Source: Bradyrhizobium hipponense (GTDB taxonomy: Bacteria > Pseudomonadota > Alphaproteobacteria > Rhizobiales > Xanthobacteraceae). Taken from it: a DNA stretch of 64,000 nucleotides. The translations under genes and the position numbers were made by a program. The stretch covers positions 38,143 to 102,142 of the forward strand of contig NZ_VSTH01000056.1 of assembly GCF_008123965.1 (NCBI RefSeq), in the 5' to 3' direction. Of the stretch, positions 24,634 through 33,216 are shown piece after piece. Position 1 is the first letter of the stretch. Every line of letters starts with the position of its first letter. The notes beneath the pieces were generated by a model. It was not told the origin of the DNA. It saw only the letters and a list, made by a program, of their open reading frames with translations, and ran no database searches.

Positions 24634-25407
24634 ATGAGCATGCAGCAAGATACTTCCGTAACCGCAGCCCCCCAGCCGGGCTCGACCGTCGACGCCGCCG
24701 AGATCGCGAAGTTCTCAAAACTCTCGGCGGAGTGGTGGGACCCCAAGGGCAAGATGGCGCCGCTGCACCGGATCAATCCGCTGCGGCTCGGCTACATCCG
24801 CGATGCCGCCTGCCGCAAGTTCGAGCGCAATGTGCGCAGCCTCAACTGCCTTGGCGGCCTGCGCGTGCTGGACATCGGCTGCGGCGCCGGCCTGCTCTGC
24901 GAGCCGCTGTCGCGGCTGGGCGCGCAGGTCATTGGCATCGATCCGTCCCAGAGCAACATCGCCGCCGCCAAGCTGCACGCCGACAAGGGCCACCTTGCGA
25001 TCGACTATCGCTGCACCACGGTCGAGGAAGTCGACCCGCGCCAGCGCTTCGACGTCGTGCTGGCAATGGAGGTGGTCGAGCACGTCACCGACGTCGGCAT
25101 GTTCCTGAAGCACTGCGCGGCGCTGCTGAAGCCGAACGGCCTGATGGTGGTCTCGACGCTGAACCGAAACTGGAAGAGTTTTGCGCTTGCCATCGTCGGC
25201 GCCGAATACGTCCTGCGCTGGCTGCCGCGCGGCACCCACGAGTGGAACAAGTTCGTTACCCCCGACGAGTTGACGAAATACCTGCTCGACAATCGCCTCG
25301 TCATCACCGAGCAGACCGGCGTCGTCTACAGCCCCTTCGCCGACAAGTGGACGCTCTCCTCTGATATGGACGTGAACTACATGGTCGTGGCGGAAGGGAT
25401 GGTGTGA
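24634..25407 (+). CDS. ubiG: Ubiquinone biosynthesis O-methyltransferase
   Basis: 257 aa. Motif I is LDIGCGAGLL (about 79-88), with AMEVVEHVTD and the C-terminal KFVTPDEL region; the N-terminal KFSKLSAEWWDPKGKMAPLHRINPLRLGYI is characteristic of UbiG/Coq3. It performs both O-methylation steps of ubiquinone synthesis. The lysC-ubiG divergent neighbourhood is conserved in alphaproteobacteria. Confidence 0.96.
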   Translation: MSMQQDTSVTAAPQPGSTVDAAEIAKFSKLSAEWWDPKGKMAPLHRINPLRLGYIRDAACRKFERNVRSLNCLGGLRVLDIGCGAGLLCEPLSRLGAQVIGIDPSQSNIAAAKLHADKGHLAIDYRCTTVEEVDPRQRFDVVLAMEVVEHVTDVGMFLKHCAALLKPNGLMVVSTLNRNWKSFALAIVGAEYVLRWLPRGTHEWNKFVTPDELTKYLLDNRLVITEQTGVVYSPFADKWTLSSDMDVNYMVVAEGMV

Positions 25408-25442
25408 TGTGAGTGGGGCGCGAACCGCTTCAGCAAGAACGG

Positions 25443-25480
25443 TGTCGTCCCTGCGCACGCAGGGACCCATAACCACCGGG
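25443..25480 (+). repeat. Hairpin repeat, left direct copy flanking the GIY-YIG pseudogene
   Basis: Contains GTCGTCCCTGCGCACGCAGG followed by GACCCATAACC. It matches 35 of 38 positions, in the same orientation, with 25810-25847 on the far side of the GIY-YIG remnant. Confidence 0.75.
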
Positions 25481-25511
25481 CGTCGTAATTAGCGGAACGG
25501 GCATTCCGAGC

Positions 25512-25792
25512 ATGTACTTCGTTACATCCTCGCCAGCCGGCGTCATGGGACGCTCTACATCGGGATAACCAACTCGCTCCAGAAGCGCCTAGAAGAGCAT
25601 CGGAACGGCAAGGGCTCCAAATTTGTGAAGCGTTATGGGGTACACCGCCTCGTCTACACCGAAACCTACGAGCGCGCGGACGAAGCGATTGCGCGTGAAA
25701 AGCAGCTCAAACGCTGGAAGCGCGACTGGAAGATCGAACTGATCGAGCGCGATAACCCCGAGTGGCGGGATTTGAGCGATTTGCTGGTTTGA
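25512..25792 (+). pseudogene. GIY-YIG nuclease-family gene, frameshifted near its start
   Basis: From ATG 25512 the reading is MYFV and then the frame breaks. Shifting frame by one base at about 25524 restores YILASRRHGTLYIGITNSLQ, RLEEHRNGKGSKFVKRYGVH, RLVYTETYERADEAIAREKQ and LKRWKRDWKIELIERDNPEW up to TGA at 25790-25792. Together these are a complete small GIY-YIG domain (about 93 aa) with the YIL and YIG strands and the AIAREKQLKRW motif of the UPF0213/GIY-YIG family. No in-frame start exists upstream, since a TAG lies at 25490-25492. A single missing T (GTT-TAC read as GTT-AC) explains it. A sequencing error is the alternative. Confidence 0.75.
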
Positions 25793-25808
25793 TGCTGCCA
25801 AGCAACAG

Positions 25809-25942
25809 CTGTCGTCCCTGCGAACGCAGGGACCCATAACCCCAGGGAGGAGTTTTGGGAAGGCTGCTAGCCCGCGCTTCTAACACCATCCGCCCCCGAT
25901 GGATTCCGCGGTATGGGTCCCTGCGTTCGCAGGGACGACAGT
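25809..25942. repeat. Double-hairpin palindromic repeat, family A relative
   Basis: About 134 bp with inverted ends (CTGTCGTCCCTGCG and CGCAGGGACGACAG), each end being itself a hairpin (GTCCCTGCG-AA-CGCAGGGAC). The inner part shares CCGCGGTATGGGTCCC with family A. Its left end is the direct copy of 25443-25480. Confidence 0.75.
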
Positions 25943-26046
25943 GGAGTTTGTGGCACGGGCATCGCTCCCATGACGTCCGTGAGGTTGACCACGTGGGCTG
26001 CAGCTTGCAGGTTGACCCGATCTTTCCTGCATAAGCCACTCCACCC

Positions 26047-26946
26047 ATGCTCACCGTCGCCAGCCTCTGGATTCCCTTCACGATCGTCGCCGCGCTCGGG
26101 CAGGTCGCGCGCAATGCAATGCAGCGGTCGCTGACCAAGCCGCTGGGGACCTGGGGCGCGACCAATATTCGCTTCCTGTTCGGCTTCCCGTTCTCGGTGC
26201 TGTTCTTAGGCGTCGTGCTGGTCGTCTCCGGCGATCATCTCGGCATGCCGCCGTCGGTGTTCTGGCCCTGGCTGCTGCTTGGCGCGCTCAGCCAGATCGT
26301 TGCCACCGGCTTGATGCTGCTGGCGATGAACGACCGCTCCTTCGTGGTGACGACCGCGTATCTGAAAACCGAGGCGATCCAGACTGCGATCTTCGGCTTC
26401 GTCTTCCTCGGCGATCACCTGACCTGGCTGAAGGTGCTGGCGATCGTGATCGCCACCGTCGGTGTCGTCATCACCGCGCTGCGGCCTGGCGGCGAGAAGA
26501 GCTTTGCCGAATTGAAGCCGACTATCACCGGCCTCGTCGCCGCCGCGGCGTTCGCCTTGTCCGCGGTCGGCTTTCGCGGCGCCATCATCAACGTGCCGGG
26601 CGTCTCGTTCGTGACGGCCGCGTCGTTCACGCTGGTGCTCGGCCTGTTCGTGCAGACGCTGATCCTGACGGTCTACTTGCTCTGGCGTGCGCCAAAGGTG
26701 CTCCAGGCGATTTTGGTCTTGTGGAAGCCGTCGCTGCTCGCCGGCTTCATGGGCGCGTTCGCCTCGCAGTTCTGGTTCCTGGCCTTCGCGCTGACGGCGG
26801 CCGCCAATGTCCGCACGCTCGCACTGATCGAGGTTCTGTTTGCGCAAGGCGTCGCCTACTACTCGTTCAAGCAGCCGATCGCGCCGCGTGAGCTTGCAGG
26901 CATCGCGCTGATTGTGATCGGCGTGGCGGTGCTGGTGGGAGTCTAG
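26047..26946 (+). CDS. EamA/DMT-family transporter
   Basis: 299 aa, about ten transmembrane helices, two EamA-like halves. The first half has FVVTTAYLKTEAIQTAIFGFVFLGDHLTWLKVLAIVIATVGVV, the family's helix 4-5 signature. It is an inner-membrane metabolite exporter or importer of unknown substrate. It has a different sequence type from the YddG-like gene at 13.9 kb. Its TAG stop overlaps the stop of the convergent DUF1178 gene within the palindrome CTAG. Confidence 0.82.
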   Translation: MLTVASLWIPFTIVAALGQVARNAMQRSLTKPLGTWGATNIRFLFGFPFSVLFLGVVLVVSGDHLGMPPSVFWPWLLLGALSQIVATGLMLLAMNDRSFVVTTAYLKTEAIQTAIFGFVFLGDHLTWLKVLAIVIATVGVVITALRPGGEKSFAELKPTITGLVAAAAFALSAVGFRGAIINVPGVSFVTAASFTLVLGLFVQTLILTVYLLWRAPKVLQAILVLWKPSLLAGFMGAFASQFWFLAFALTAAANVRTLALIEVLFAQGVAYYSFKQPIAPRELAGIALIVIGVAVLVGV

Positions 26947-27425
26947 TTCCGGTCTTCCGGCAGCGTCGGCAGCGGCGAGACCTCGATGCCTTCCTCGATC
27001 AGCGATTTGGCCTCGTCGGGCGAGGCCTCGCCGTAGATCGGGCGGTGCTCCTTGTCGCCGTAATGCATCGCGCGGGCTTCGTTCGCAAAACGCTCGCCGA
27101 CATTGTCGGCGTTCTTGACGATGTGATCGCGCAGTTCCTTCAGCTTGGCGCGCAGCTCGCGCTCCTGCGCCATCAGCAGCGATGTCGGTCCGGAGGGTGC
27201 AGCCTCGGGCGCTGTCGCGGCGGCCGGCTCCGGCGGCGGCGTGGCGCGTCCGCGTCCCTTCTTGCCGACGATGCGTGGGGCCATGATCGCCTTGTCGACC
27301 TTGGCCGAGCCGCAGGCCGGGCAGGTCACAAGCTTGCGCTTCACCTGCGAATCGTACGCGGACGAGCTCTGGAACCAGCTTTCGAATGCGTGGCCCCGAT
27401 CGCAGTGGAGCGCGTAGCGGATCAT
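26943..27425 (-). CDS. DUF1178 family protein
   Basis: 160 aa. The N-terminus MIRYALHCDRGHAFESWFQSSSAYDSQVKRKLVTCPACGSAKVDKAIMAPRI is the DUF1178 hallmark, with C8 and H11 plus a CPACG knuckle that could form a zinc site. A Pro/Ala linker and a helical C-terminus (ELRAKLKELRDHIVKNADNVGERFANEARAMHYG) follow. Function unknown. Its start overlaps the nitrilase stop by four bases (ATGA), indicating translational coupling. Confidence 0.88.
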   Translation of the reverse strand: MIRYALHCDRGHAFESWFQSSSAYDSQVKRKLVTCPACGSAKVDKAIMAPRIVGKKGRGRATPPPEPAAATAPEAAPSGPTSLLMAQERELRAKLKELRDHIVKNADNVGERFANEARAMHYGDKEHRPIYGEASPDEAKSLIEEGIEVSPLPTLPEDRN

Positions 27426-28327
27426 GCCGATCCCCGCACGAGATGCAGGTGGTCGGGGCCTGCTTTGGGGTCGGTGACGCCGAAGCGGCGGCCGTGCTGA
27501 AGCGACGGGATCGCCCTCCGCGCCGTCTCGATCTTGGCGGGGTCGATCTTCGCCATGATGATGCCGGGCTCGACGCCGCCCTCGGCGAGAATCTCGCCCC
27601 AGGGATCGACGATCAGCGAATGACCATAGGTCTCGCGCTTGTTCTCGTGCAGGCCCGCTTGCGCGGCGGCAAAGATGAAGCAGCCGGTCTCGATCGCGCG
27701 CGAACGCAGCAGCACGTGCCAGTGCGCTTCGCCGGTCTTGCGAGTGAACGCGGACGGCACCGTGATGAAGGACGCGCCGCTCTCGGCGAGCGCGCGATAG
27801 AGCGCGGGGAAGCGCACGTCGTAGCAGATCGTCAGCCCGATGCGGCCCCAGGGCAGGTCGGAGATTACGGCGGTCTCGCCCGGTTGGTAATTGGCGGATT
27901 CGCGGTAGCTCTCGCCGTCCGGCAGCTCGATGTCGAACATGTGGATCTTGTCGTAGCTCGCGAGCACATTGCCCTCGGGCCCGATCAGGAAGGAGCGGTT
28001 GACCGCCTTCTCGGGCGAGAACCGCAGCGCGAGCGAGCCGACATGGATATGAATCTTTAGCTCTGCCGCGAGCGCGCGGTAGGCCTTCAGCGATGTGTCG
28101 TCTTGTTCGCTCTGGAGGTGCTCGAACAGCGCCTTTCGATTCAGCTGCATCATGTTGCTGACTTCGGGCGTCTGCACGTAGTCGGCACCGTTCGCCGCCG
28201 CTTGCCGGATCAACTTCGTTGCCTGATCGAGGCTCGGCTCAGGCATCAGGCCGGTGCGCATCTGCACCATGGCGGCGGTGAAGCTACGATCGTTGGCTTG
28301 ATGTTCCTTCGCTTGATCCTGGCTCAT
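27422..28327 (-). CDS. Carbon-nitrogen hydrolase, Nit1/deaminated glutathione amidase-like
   Basis: 301 aa with the nitrilase-superfamily triad E55 (TPEVSN), K127 (YDKIHMFD) and C168 (TICYDVRFP). The DKIHMFDIELPDG and CYDVRFPALYRALAESGA segments are those of the Nit1/NitFhit branch, whose members hydrolyse deaminated glutathione. That role fits its position in an operon with glutaredoxin. Its start overlaps the grxC stop by four bases. Confidence 0.88.
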   Translation of the reverse strand: MSQDQAKEHQANDRSFTAAMVQMRTGLMPEPSLDQATKLIRQAAANGADYVQTPEVSNMMQLNRKALFEHLQSEQDDTSLKAYRALAAELKIHIHVGSLALRFSPEKAVNRSFLIGPEGNVLASYDKIHMFDIELPDGESYRESANYQPGETAVISDLPWGRIGLTICYDVRFPALYRALAESGASFITVPSAFTRKTGEAHWHVLLRSRAIETGCFIFAAAQAGLHENKRETYGHSLIVDPWGEILAEGGVEPGIIMAKIDPAKIETARRAIPSLQHGRRFGVTDPKAGPDHLHLVRGSA

Positions 28328-28599
28328 GAGACGGCCTTGATGCTTTCGAGCATCCCGTCGAGCTTGCCGTCGCGGTCGAGCGCGTAGAGGTCATCGCAGC
28401 CGCCGACATGGGTTCCGCCGATCCAGATCTGCGGGAAGGTCGCGCCGTCGCCGGCACGATCGTACATCGCGTCGCGCCAGGACGAGTTCTTGGTGACGTC
28501 GAATTCCGTGAAGGCCGCCTTCTTGCGGGTCAGCAGAGACCGGGCAGCGGAACAATAGCCGCAGCCCGGCCTCGTGTAGATCTCGATAGCAGCAGTCAT
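28324..28599 (-). CDS. grxC: Glutaredoxin 3
   Basis: 91 aa with the dithiol active site CGYC (C13 and C16), the cis-proline segment TFPQIWIGGTHVGGCDDL, and full family length. It reduces protein disulfides and mixed disulfides using glutathione. In an operon comF-grxC-nitrilase-DUF1178, with the last three coupled by stop/start overlaps. Confidence 0.95.
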   Translation of the reverse strand: MTAAIEIYTRPGCGYCSAARSLLTRKKAAFTEFDVTKNSSWRDAMYDRAGDGATFPQIWIGGTHVGGCDDLYALDRDGKLDGMLESIKAVS

Positions 28600-28646
28600 G
28601 GCGTCCAGCGCTTTCTTATCAGGAATTCATTGAATTATATGGGACT

Positions 28647-29444
28647 TCACCGGCTTTCGACAACCCGGGCGAACACTAGCACGTCCACCTGGGCCGCCTT
28701 GGCGCGGAGCAAGGCCCGTGCGCAGGCATCCAGCGTCGCGCCTGACGTCAGGACGTCGTCGATCAGCACGATTCGGCGGCCTTGAACCTCGGCCTGACGG
28801 TCGGGGGATACCTGGAATGCGCCCTGTACATTGGTGGCGCGCTGGGCACGCGACAGGCCGATCTGCTGCTCGGTGGCGCGCACCCGGCGCAGCACCTCGC
28901 CCCGCACTCTGACGCCGCTCTGACGCTCAATCACGCGCGCCAGCGCCCCGGACTGGTTGTAGCGGCGCCGCCAGGCCCGTCGCCAATGCAGGGGAACAGG
29001 GACCAGCATGTCGGCTCCAGCGAGCAACTCGCCGCCGGCGCGCGCCATCCAGCGACCCATGGCAGGGGCCAGATCAGTGCGGTCCTGGTATTTCAGCGCA
29101 TGCACCAGCGTGCGCGCGACGTCGTCATAGCGCACAGCCGCGCGCGCCCGCTGGTAGGCCGGCGGGCTCGCAATTGCCTCCATCGACAGCATGTCGGGGC
29201 CGGGATCATAGACGAAGGGGATGCCGAGCCGCGGGCAGTACGGCCGTTCGATGAACGACAGCCGCGCCCAGCACCCCGCGCACACGCCTTCACCATCGAC
29301 CGGTTCGCGGCAGGACACGCACAGCGTCGGCAGCGCAACGTCGAGCGCGAGCCTTGCCGCGCGCGCCAGCACGTGGCGCCCGGCTGCCCATGCGGCACGC
29401 AGCGGTGCGGAGATGGAACGGGAGGGGGCAGTATCGGCTTCCAT
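28647..29444 (-). CDS. comF: ComF family phosphoribosyltransferase-like protein
   Basis: 265 aa from ATG 29444. It has the ComF zinc-finger region (LCVSCREPVDGEGVCAGCWARL), then the double-zinc-ribbon/PRTase layout with ALKYQDRTDLAPAMGRWMA, VPVPLHWRRAWRRRYNQSGALA and the PRPP loop RRIVLIDDVLTSGATLDA. ComF supports DNA uptake in competent bacteria, but alphaproteobacterial homologues have no proven role. The frame remains open upstream across the divergent gene's start; no resemblance supports that extension. Confidence 0.9.
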   Translation of the reverse strand: MEADTAPSRSISAPLRAAWAAGRHVLARAARLALDVALPTLCVSCREPVDGEGVCAGCWARLSFIERPYCPRLGIPFVYDPGPDMLSMEAIASPPAYQRARAAVRYDDVARTLVHALKYQDRTDLAPAMGRWMARAGGELLAGADMLVPVPLHWRRAWRRRYNQSGALARVIERQSGVRVRGEVLRRVRATEQQIGLSRAQRATNVQGAFQVSPDRQAEVQGRRIVLIDDVLTSGATLDACARALLRAKAAQVDVLVFARVVESR

Positions 29445-29510
29445 GGAGGGAGAGGCTAGCTCCGCGCGCACCGGATTGCCAGAACCGTCGAGATCGGCGT
29501 AACCAGCGGC

Positions 29511-30371
29511 ATGGCCCATGACTCGCAAAGTCACTCGCAAAATCCGCCCGTCCTGTTCGATCGCGCCTTGCTGCACGCGCGGCAGCGCCGCGCGCAGGCC
29601 CAAGGTGCGGCGAGCTTTCTGCTCGATCGCGTCGCTGAGGATATGTCCGAGCGGCTGGCCGCGGTGATGCGCGAATTTGGCGCGGCGGCCGATCTCTGGA
29701 CGCCTGGCGAGGGTCTCGCAGCGTTACGCACAGAGCTGCCGTCACTTCAGCGGATCGCTCTTGATGCTGCGGGTTCGGAGAAGCTGCCCTTCGCAGCCGA
29801 CAGCCTCGATCTCGTCGTCTCGGCGCTGGCGCTGCAATTCGTCAACGACCTGCCGGGCGTGCTGGCGCAAATCCGCCGTGCGCTGAAGCCGGACGGGCTG
29901 CTGCTGGCGGCGATGATCGGCGGCGACAGCCTCACCGAGCTGCGCCAGGCCTTTGCCGCCGCGGAAGCCGAATGCGAGGGCGGCGTGTCGCCGCGTGTTG
30001 CGCCATTCGCTGACTTGCGCGACATCGGCGCGCTATTGCAGCGGGCGGGCTTTGCGCTGCCGGTCACCGACGTCGATCGCGTCGTGGTCCGCTACGCCAA
30101 TGTGTTCGCGCTGATGCAGGATATCCGCCGCATGGGCGCGGCCAATGTGCTGATCGAGCGGCGCCGCACGCCGAGCCGGCGCGCGACGCTGTTGCGCTTG
30201 GCTGAAATCTATGCCGAGCGCTTTGCCGACGCCGACGGCCGCATCCGCGCGACGTTCGACATCATCTGGCTCTCCGGCTGGGCGCCGCATGCAAGCCAGC
30301 AGCAGCCGCTCAAGCCTGGTTCGGCGAAGGCCAGCCTGGCGGAGGCGGTGAAGAAGTTGAGGAAAGAGTGA
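29511..30371 (+). CDS. BioC/NDUFAF5-like methyltransferase-family protein
   Basis: 286 aa. VLFDRALLHARQRRAQAQGAASFLLDRVAEDMSERL at the N-terminus, LPFAADSLDLVVSALALQFVNDLPGVLAQIRRALKPDGLL and the FADLRDIGALLQRAGFALPVTDVDRV region identify the alphaproteobacterial group related to mitochondrial NDUFAF5. NDUFAF5 hydroxylates an arginine of complex I subunit NDUFS7, so a role in complex I maturation is plausible. Motif I (around AAADLWTPGEGLAAL) has lost the G-x-G-x-G pattern, which fits a non-methylating member. Confidence 0.8.
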   Translation: MAHDSQSHSQNPPVLFDRALLHARQRRAQAQGAASFLLDRVAEDMSERLAAVMREFGAAADLWTPGEGLAALRTELPSLQRIALDAAGSEKLPFAADSLDLVVSALALQFVNDLPGVLAQIRRALKPDGLLLAAMIGGDSLTELRQAFAAAEAECEGGVSPRVAPFADLRDIGALLQRAGFALPVTDVDRVVVRYANVFALMQDIRRMGAANVLIERRRTPSRRATLLRLAEIYAERFADADGRIRATFDIIWLSGWAPHASQQQPLKPGSAKASLAEAVKKLRKE

Positions 30372-30373
30372 CG

Positions 30374-30481
30374 TGTCCCGGACGCGCTGCAGCGTTCTTA
30401 CGCTGCTGCGCAGAGCCGGGACCCAGTTCGTGGCTTCTGGGCCCCGGCTCGGCAGCGCTACGCGCTGCGTCCGGGGCACGC
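30374..30481. repeat. Palindromic intergenic repeat, family D
   Basis: Inverted ends GTGTCCCGGACGCGCTGCAG and GCGCTGCGTCCGGGGCACG around an inner pair CAGAGCCGGGACCC and GGGCCCCGGCTC. A second copy is at 47158-47294. It lies between the convergent methyltransferase and mutT genes, a position that suits a bidirectional terminator. Confidence 0.75.
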
Positions 30482-30486
30482 GGAGC

Positions 30487-30897
30487 TCACATCAGCAAAT
30501 CAATCAAATGCGGGATCAGCGGAATGTCCGCGGGCGGCATTGGATAGTCGCGCAGCTTGTTGGCGCGGACCCAGGCGAGGCTCTGGCCTTCGCGCGCCGT
30601 AACCAGGCCTTCCCAGCGACGGCAGACGTAGAGCGGCATCAACAGATGGAAGGTTTCGTAGGCGTAGCTCGCAAAGGTCAACGGCGCCAGGCAGGGTTCG
30701 GCGACGGTGATGCCGAGCTCCTCGGCGAGCTCCCGGATCAGGCTTTGCTCCGGCCGCTCGCCGGGCTCGAGCTTGCCGCCGGGAAATTCCCAGAGGCCGG
30801 CGAGCGTCTTGCCCTCGGGGCGCTGCGCGATCAGGACGCGCTTGTCGGCGTCTACAAGCGCGCACGCCACCACCAGTGTCAGTTTGATGTCGGTCAT
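30487..30897 (-). CDS. mutT: 8-oxo-dGTP diphosphatase MutT (Nudix)
   Basis: 136 aa from ATG 30897. The Nudix box runs GGKLEPGERPEQSLIREL then AEELGI, and the N-terminal VVACALVDADKRVLIAQRPEGKTLAGLWEFPGG is MutT-like. It removes oxidised guanine nucleotides from the pool. argJ lies 40 bp upstream on the same strand, an arrangement conserved in Rhizobiales with secA and a parvulin. Confidence 0.92.
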   Translation of the reverse strand: MTDIKLTLVVACALVDADKRVLIAQRPEGKTLAGLWEFPGGKLEPGERPEQSLIRELAEELGITVAEPCLAPLTFASYAYETFHLLMPLYVCRRWEGLVTAREGQSLAWVRANKLRDYPMPPADIPLIPHLIDLLM

Positions 30898-30937
30898 CGC
30901 TAAGAAGGGCTGCCCGCGTTGGATTGAGAGAGAGGAC

Positions 30938-32179
30938 TTACGACCTGTAGTCCCCGTTGATCGCGACATATTCCTTGGTGAGGTCGCAGGTCAGCACGCG
31001 GTCGCGGCCCTTGCCGAGGCCGAGCGAGACCTTGATCGCGATCTCCGGCGCCTTCATCGCTTCCGATACCTGCAGCTCGTCATACGACGGATCGCGCGCG
31101 CCGCTCTTGGCGACGCGGATGCCGTTGAAGGAAATCGAGAGCTTGTCGCGGTCGGCGGGCTCGCCGGCCTTGCCGACCGCCATCACGACGCGGCCCCAAT
31201 TGGCGTCCTCGCCCGCGATTGCGGTCTTGACCAGCGGCGAGTTTGCGATCGACATCGCGATCTTGCGCGCCGATGCCTTGGTCTTGGCGCCTTCGACCGT
31301 GATCTCGACCAGCTTGCGTGCGCCTTCGCCGTCGCGCGCCACCTGCTCGGCGAGATCAGCGAGCACGCCGTAAAAGGCTTTGGTAAAAGCCTTCAGGCGC
31401 GGATCGCTGGCGCGGCTGATCTTCGGCGCGCCGTGATCGGCTGCTGCCCCCGTCGCGAAAGCCAGCAGCGTGTCCGAGGTCGAGGTGTCGCCGTCGATGG
31501 TGACAGCGTTGAACGTATCCTCGACGCCGCGCTTGAGCAGGGCTTGCAGCGCGGCCGGCGCGATCGGCGCGTCGGTGAAGATGAAAGACAGCATGGTTGC
31601 CATGTCCGGGGCGATCATGCCGGCGCCCTTGGCCATGCCGTTGATGGTGACCCTGGCCTTGCCGAGCTTGACGGTCGCGGTCGCGACCTTCGGGAAGGTG
31701 TCGGTGGTCATGATTGCCTTGGCCGCGTCGAGCCAGCTCGCGGGCTCCGCGCTCTCGGCCAGGCGTCCGAGCACGCCGTCGAACTTGGTCGCGTCGAGCG
31801 GCTCGCCGATCACGCCGGTGGAGGCGAGGAAGATCTCGCTCTCGCTGCATCCGACCGCCTTGGCCGCGATCTTCGCGGTCAGCGCGGTGGAGGCCCGGCC
31901 GGTCTTGCCGGTGAAGGCATTGGCATTGCCGGAATTGACCACCAGCGCCTGCGCCTTGCCGCTCTTCAGCTTGGCGCGGCACCATTCCACCGGCGCAGAC
32001 GGGCATTTCGACTTGGTGAAGACGCCCGCGACCGCGGTGCCCTTGTCCATGACCGCGAGCAGAACGTCGGTGCGGTTCTTGTAGCGGATGCCCGCCTCGG
32101 CCGTCGCGAGCCTGACGCCCGCGATCACGGGCATGTCGGGAACGTGTTTCGGGGCGAGCGGGGAGACGGTTGAGGACAT
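30938..32179 (-). CDS. argJ: Bifunctional ornithine acetyltransferase/N-acetylglutamate synthase
   Basis: 413 aa from ATG 32179. The self-cleavage site is the A-T bond in GMIAPDMATMLSF, with the upstream NGMAKGAG oxyanion region and TIDGDTSTSDT in the beta chain. ArgJ transfers acetyl from N-acetylornithine to glutamate, completing the cyclic arginine pathway. The short in-frame extension upstream overlaps the hairpin at 32213-32235 and is unlikely to be translated. Confidence 0.96.
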   Translation of the reverse strand: MSSTVSPLAPKHVPDMPVIAGVRLATAEAGIRYKNRTDVLLAVMDKGTAVAGVFTKSKCPSAPVEWCRAKLKSGKAQALVVNSGNANAFTGKTGRASTALTAKIAAKAVGCSESEIFLASTGVIGEPLDATKFDGVLGRLAESAEPASWLDAAKAIMTTDTFPKVATATVKLGKARVTINGMAKGAGMIAPDMATMLSFIFTDAPIAPAALQALLKRGVEDTFNAVTIDGDTSTSDTLLAFATGAAADHGAPKISRASDPRLKAFTKAFYGVLADLAEQVARDGEGARKLVEITVEGAKTKASARKIAMSIANSPLVKTAIAGEDANWGRVVMAVGKAGEPADRDKLSISFNGIRVAKSGARDPSYDELQVSEAMKAPEIAIKVSLGLGKGRDRVLTCDLTKEYVAINGDYRS

Positions 32180-32212
32180 AGCGAGGCGCCTTGATGGGAT
32201 CTGGATATGCAG

Positions 32213-32235
32213 ATGGCCGGGCAAAGCCCGGCCAT
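32213..32235 (-). terminator. Terminator-like hairpin between parvulin and argJ
   Basis: A perfect 10-bp stem (ATGGCCGGGC and GCCCGGCCAT) with loop AAA lies 46 bp past the parvulin stop on the minus strand. No T-tract follows, so it may attenuate rather than end transcription. Confidence 0.5.
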
Positions 32236-32280
32236 TGCGACGTTAGATACTATTGGCGTCCGCGAAGTGACAGCGAATTC

Positions 32281-33216
32281 TTACTTCTTCGCCGGCGGCG
32301 CCATCTTGTTGTCTGACGGCTTGGCATCGGAAGGCTTAGCCGCGTCGGCCGGCTTGGTGTCGGTCTTCGCCGCATCCGCCGGCTGGTCCATCCGCTCGAC
32401 CTTGGCTTCGGCGCGCAGCTTGGCGACATAATCGGCCTGGGCCTTGCGGGTCACGTACTGCTCGATCTGGGGCCTGACCTGGGCGAAGTCCGGCGCCTTG
32501 CGGCTGCGCTTTTCCTCGACCTTGATGATGTGCCAGCCGAACTGCGACTTCACGGGATCGGAGATCTTGCCCGGTTCGAGCGCGAAGGCCACGGTGGAGA
32601 ATTCCGGCACCATCTGCTCCTTGGTGAAGAAGCCGAGGTCGCCGCCGTCGGCGGAGCCCGGATCCTTGGACTTCTTCTTCGCGAGCTCGGCGAAATCGGC
32701 GCCCTTGTCGAGCTCGGCCTTCACCGCCTTGGCCTCGTCCTCGGTCTCGACCAGGATGTGGCGGGCGCGCACTTCCTGCTCGCCGGTGATCTGCTTGGAG
32801 GCCTCCTCATAGACCTTCTTCATGGAATCGTCGGTGGTCGCCGCCTTGCCTTCGCTGGCGAGCAGGCCGTCCATCAGGAGGCGGTTGCGGGCGAACGCCA
32901 GGCGCTTCTTGAATTCATCGCTATCGCCGATCTTCTTGTCCTCGGCGGCCTTGGCAACGATCTTCATGTCGATCAGGAACGAAAGGACGTTCTCGTCCTT
33001 GGTCGCCGGATCCATCTGGGCGAGGCTCGGCCCGAGTTCCTCTTCGGCCAGTGCGACGTCGCTCTTCTTAATGTCCAAGCCATTGACCTTCGCCAGGACC
33101 GGGTCGTCGGCAGCCCGGCCGGGACCCGCGATCAGCGCCAGCGCAAGGCAGCCCACAAGGGCGGTGGCGAGGCCGAAGCGCAGGCCGGTTTTCGTTACCG
33201 GGAACGAGGTGGTCAT
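32281..33216 (-). CDS. Periplasmic parvulin-type peptidyl-prolyl cis-trans isomerase
   Basis: 311 aa from ATG 33216. A signal peptide (GLRFGLATALVGCLALALIAGPGRAA) precedes a SurA/PrsA-like N-terminal helical domain (LSFLIDMKIVAKAAEDKKIGDSDEFKKRLAFARNRLLMDGLL) and one rotamase domain (RARHILVETEDEAKAVKAELDKGADFAELAKKKSKDPGSADGGDLGFF). The tail is Lys/Pro/Ala-rich and disordered. It should aid folding of exported proteins. It is divergent from secA, whose product drives protein export. Confidence 0.92.
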   Translation of the reverse strand: MTTSFPVTKTGLRFGLATALVGCLALALIAGPGRAADDPVLAKVNGLDIKKSDVALAEEELGPSLAQMDPATKDENVLSFLIDMKIVAKAAEDKKIGDSDEFKKRLAFARNRLLMDGLLASEGKAATTDDSMKKVYEEASKQITGEQEVRARHILVETEDEAKAVKAELDKGADFAELAKKKSKDPGSADGGDLGFFTKEQMVPEFSTVAFALEPGKISDPVKSQFGWHIIKVEEKRSRKAPDFAQVRPQIEQYVTRKAQADYVAKLRAEAKVERMDQPADAAKTDTKPADAAKPSDAKPSDNKMAPPAKK

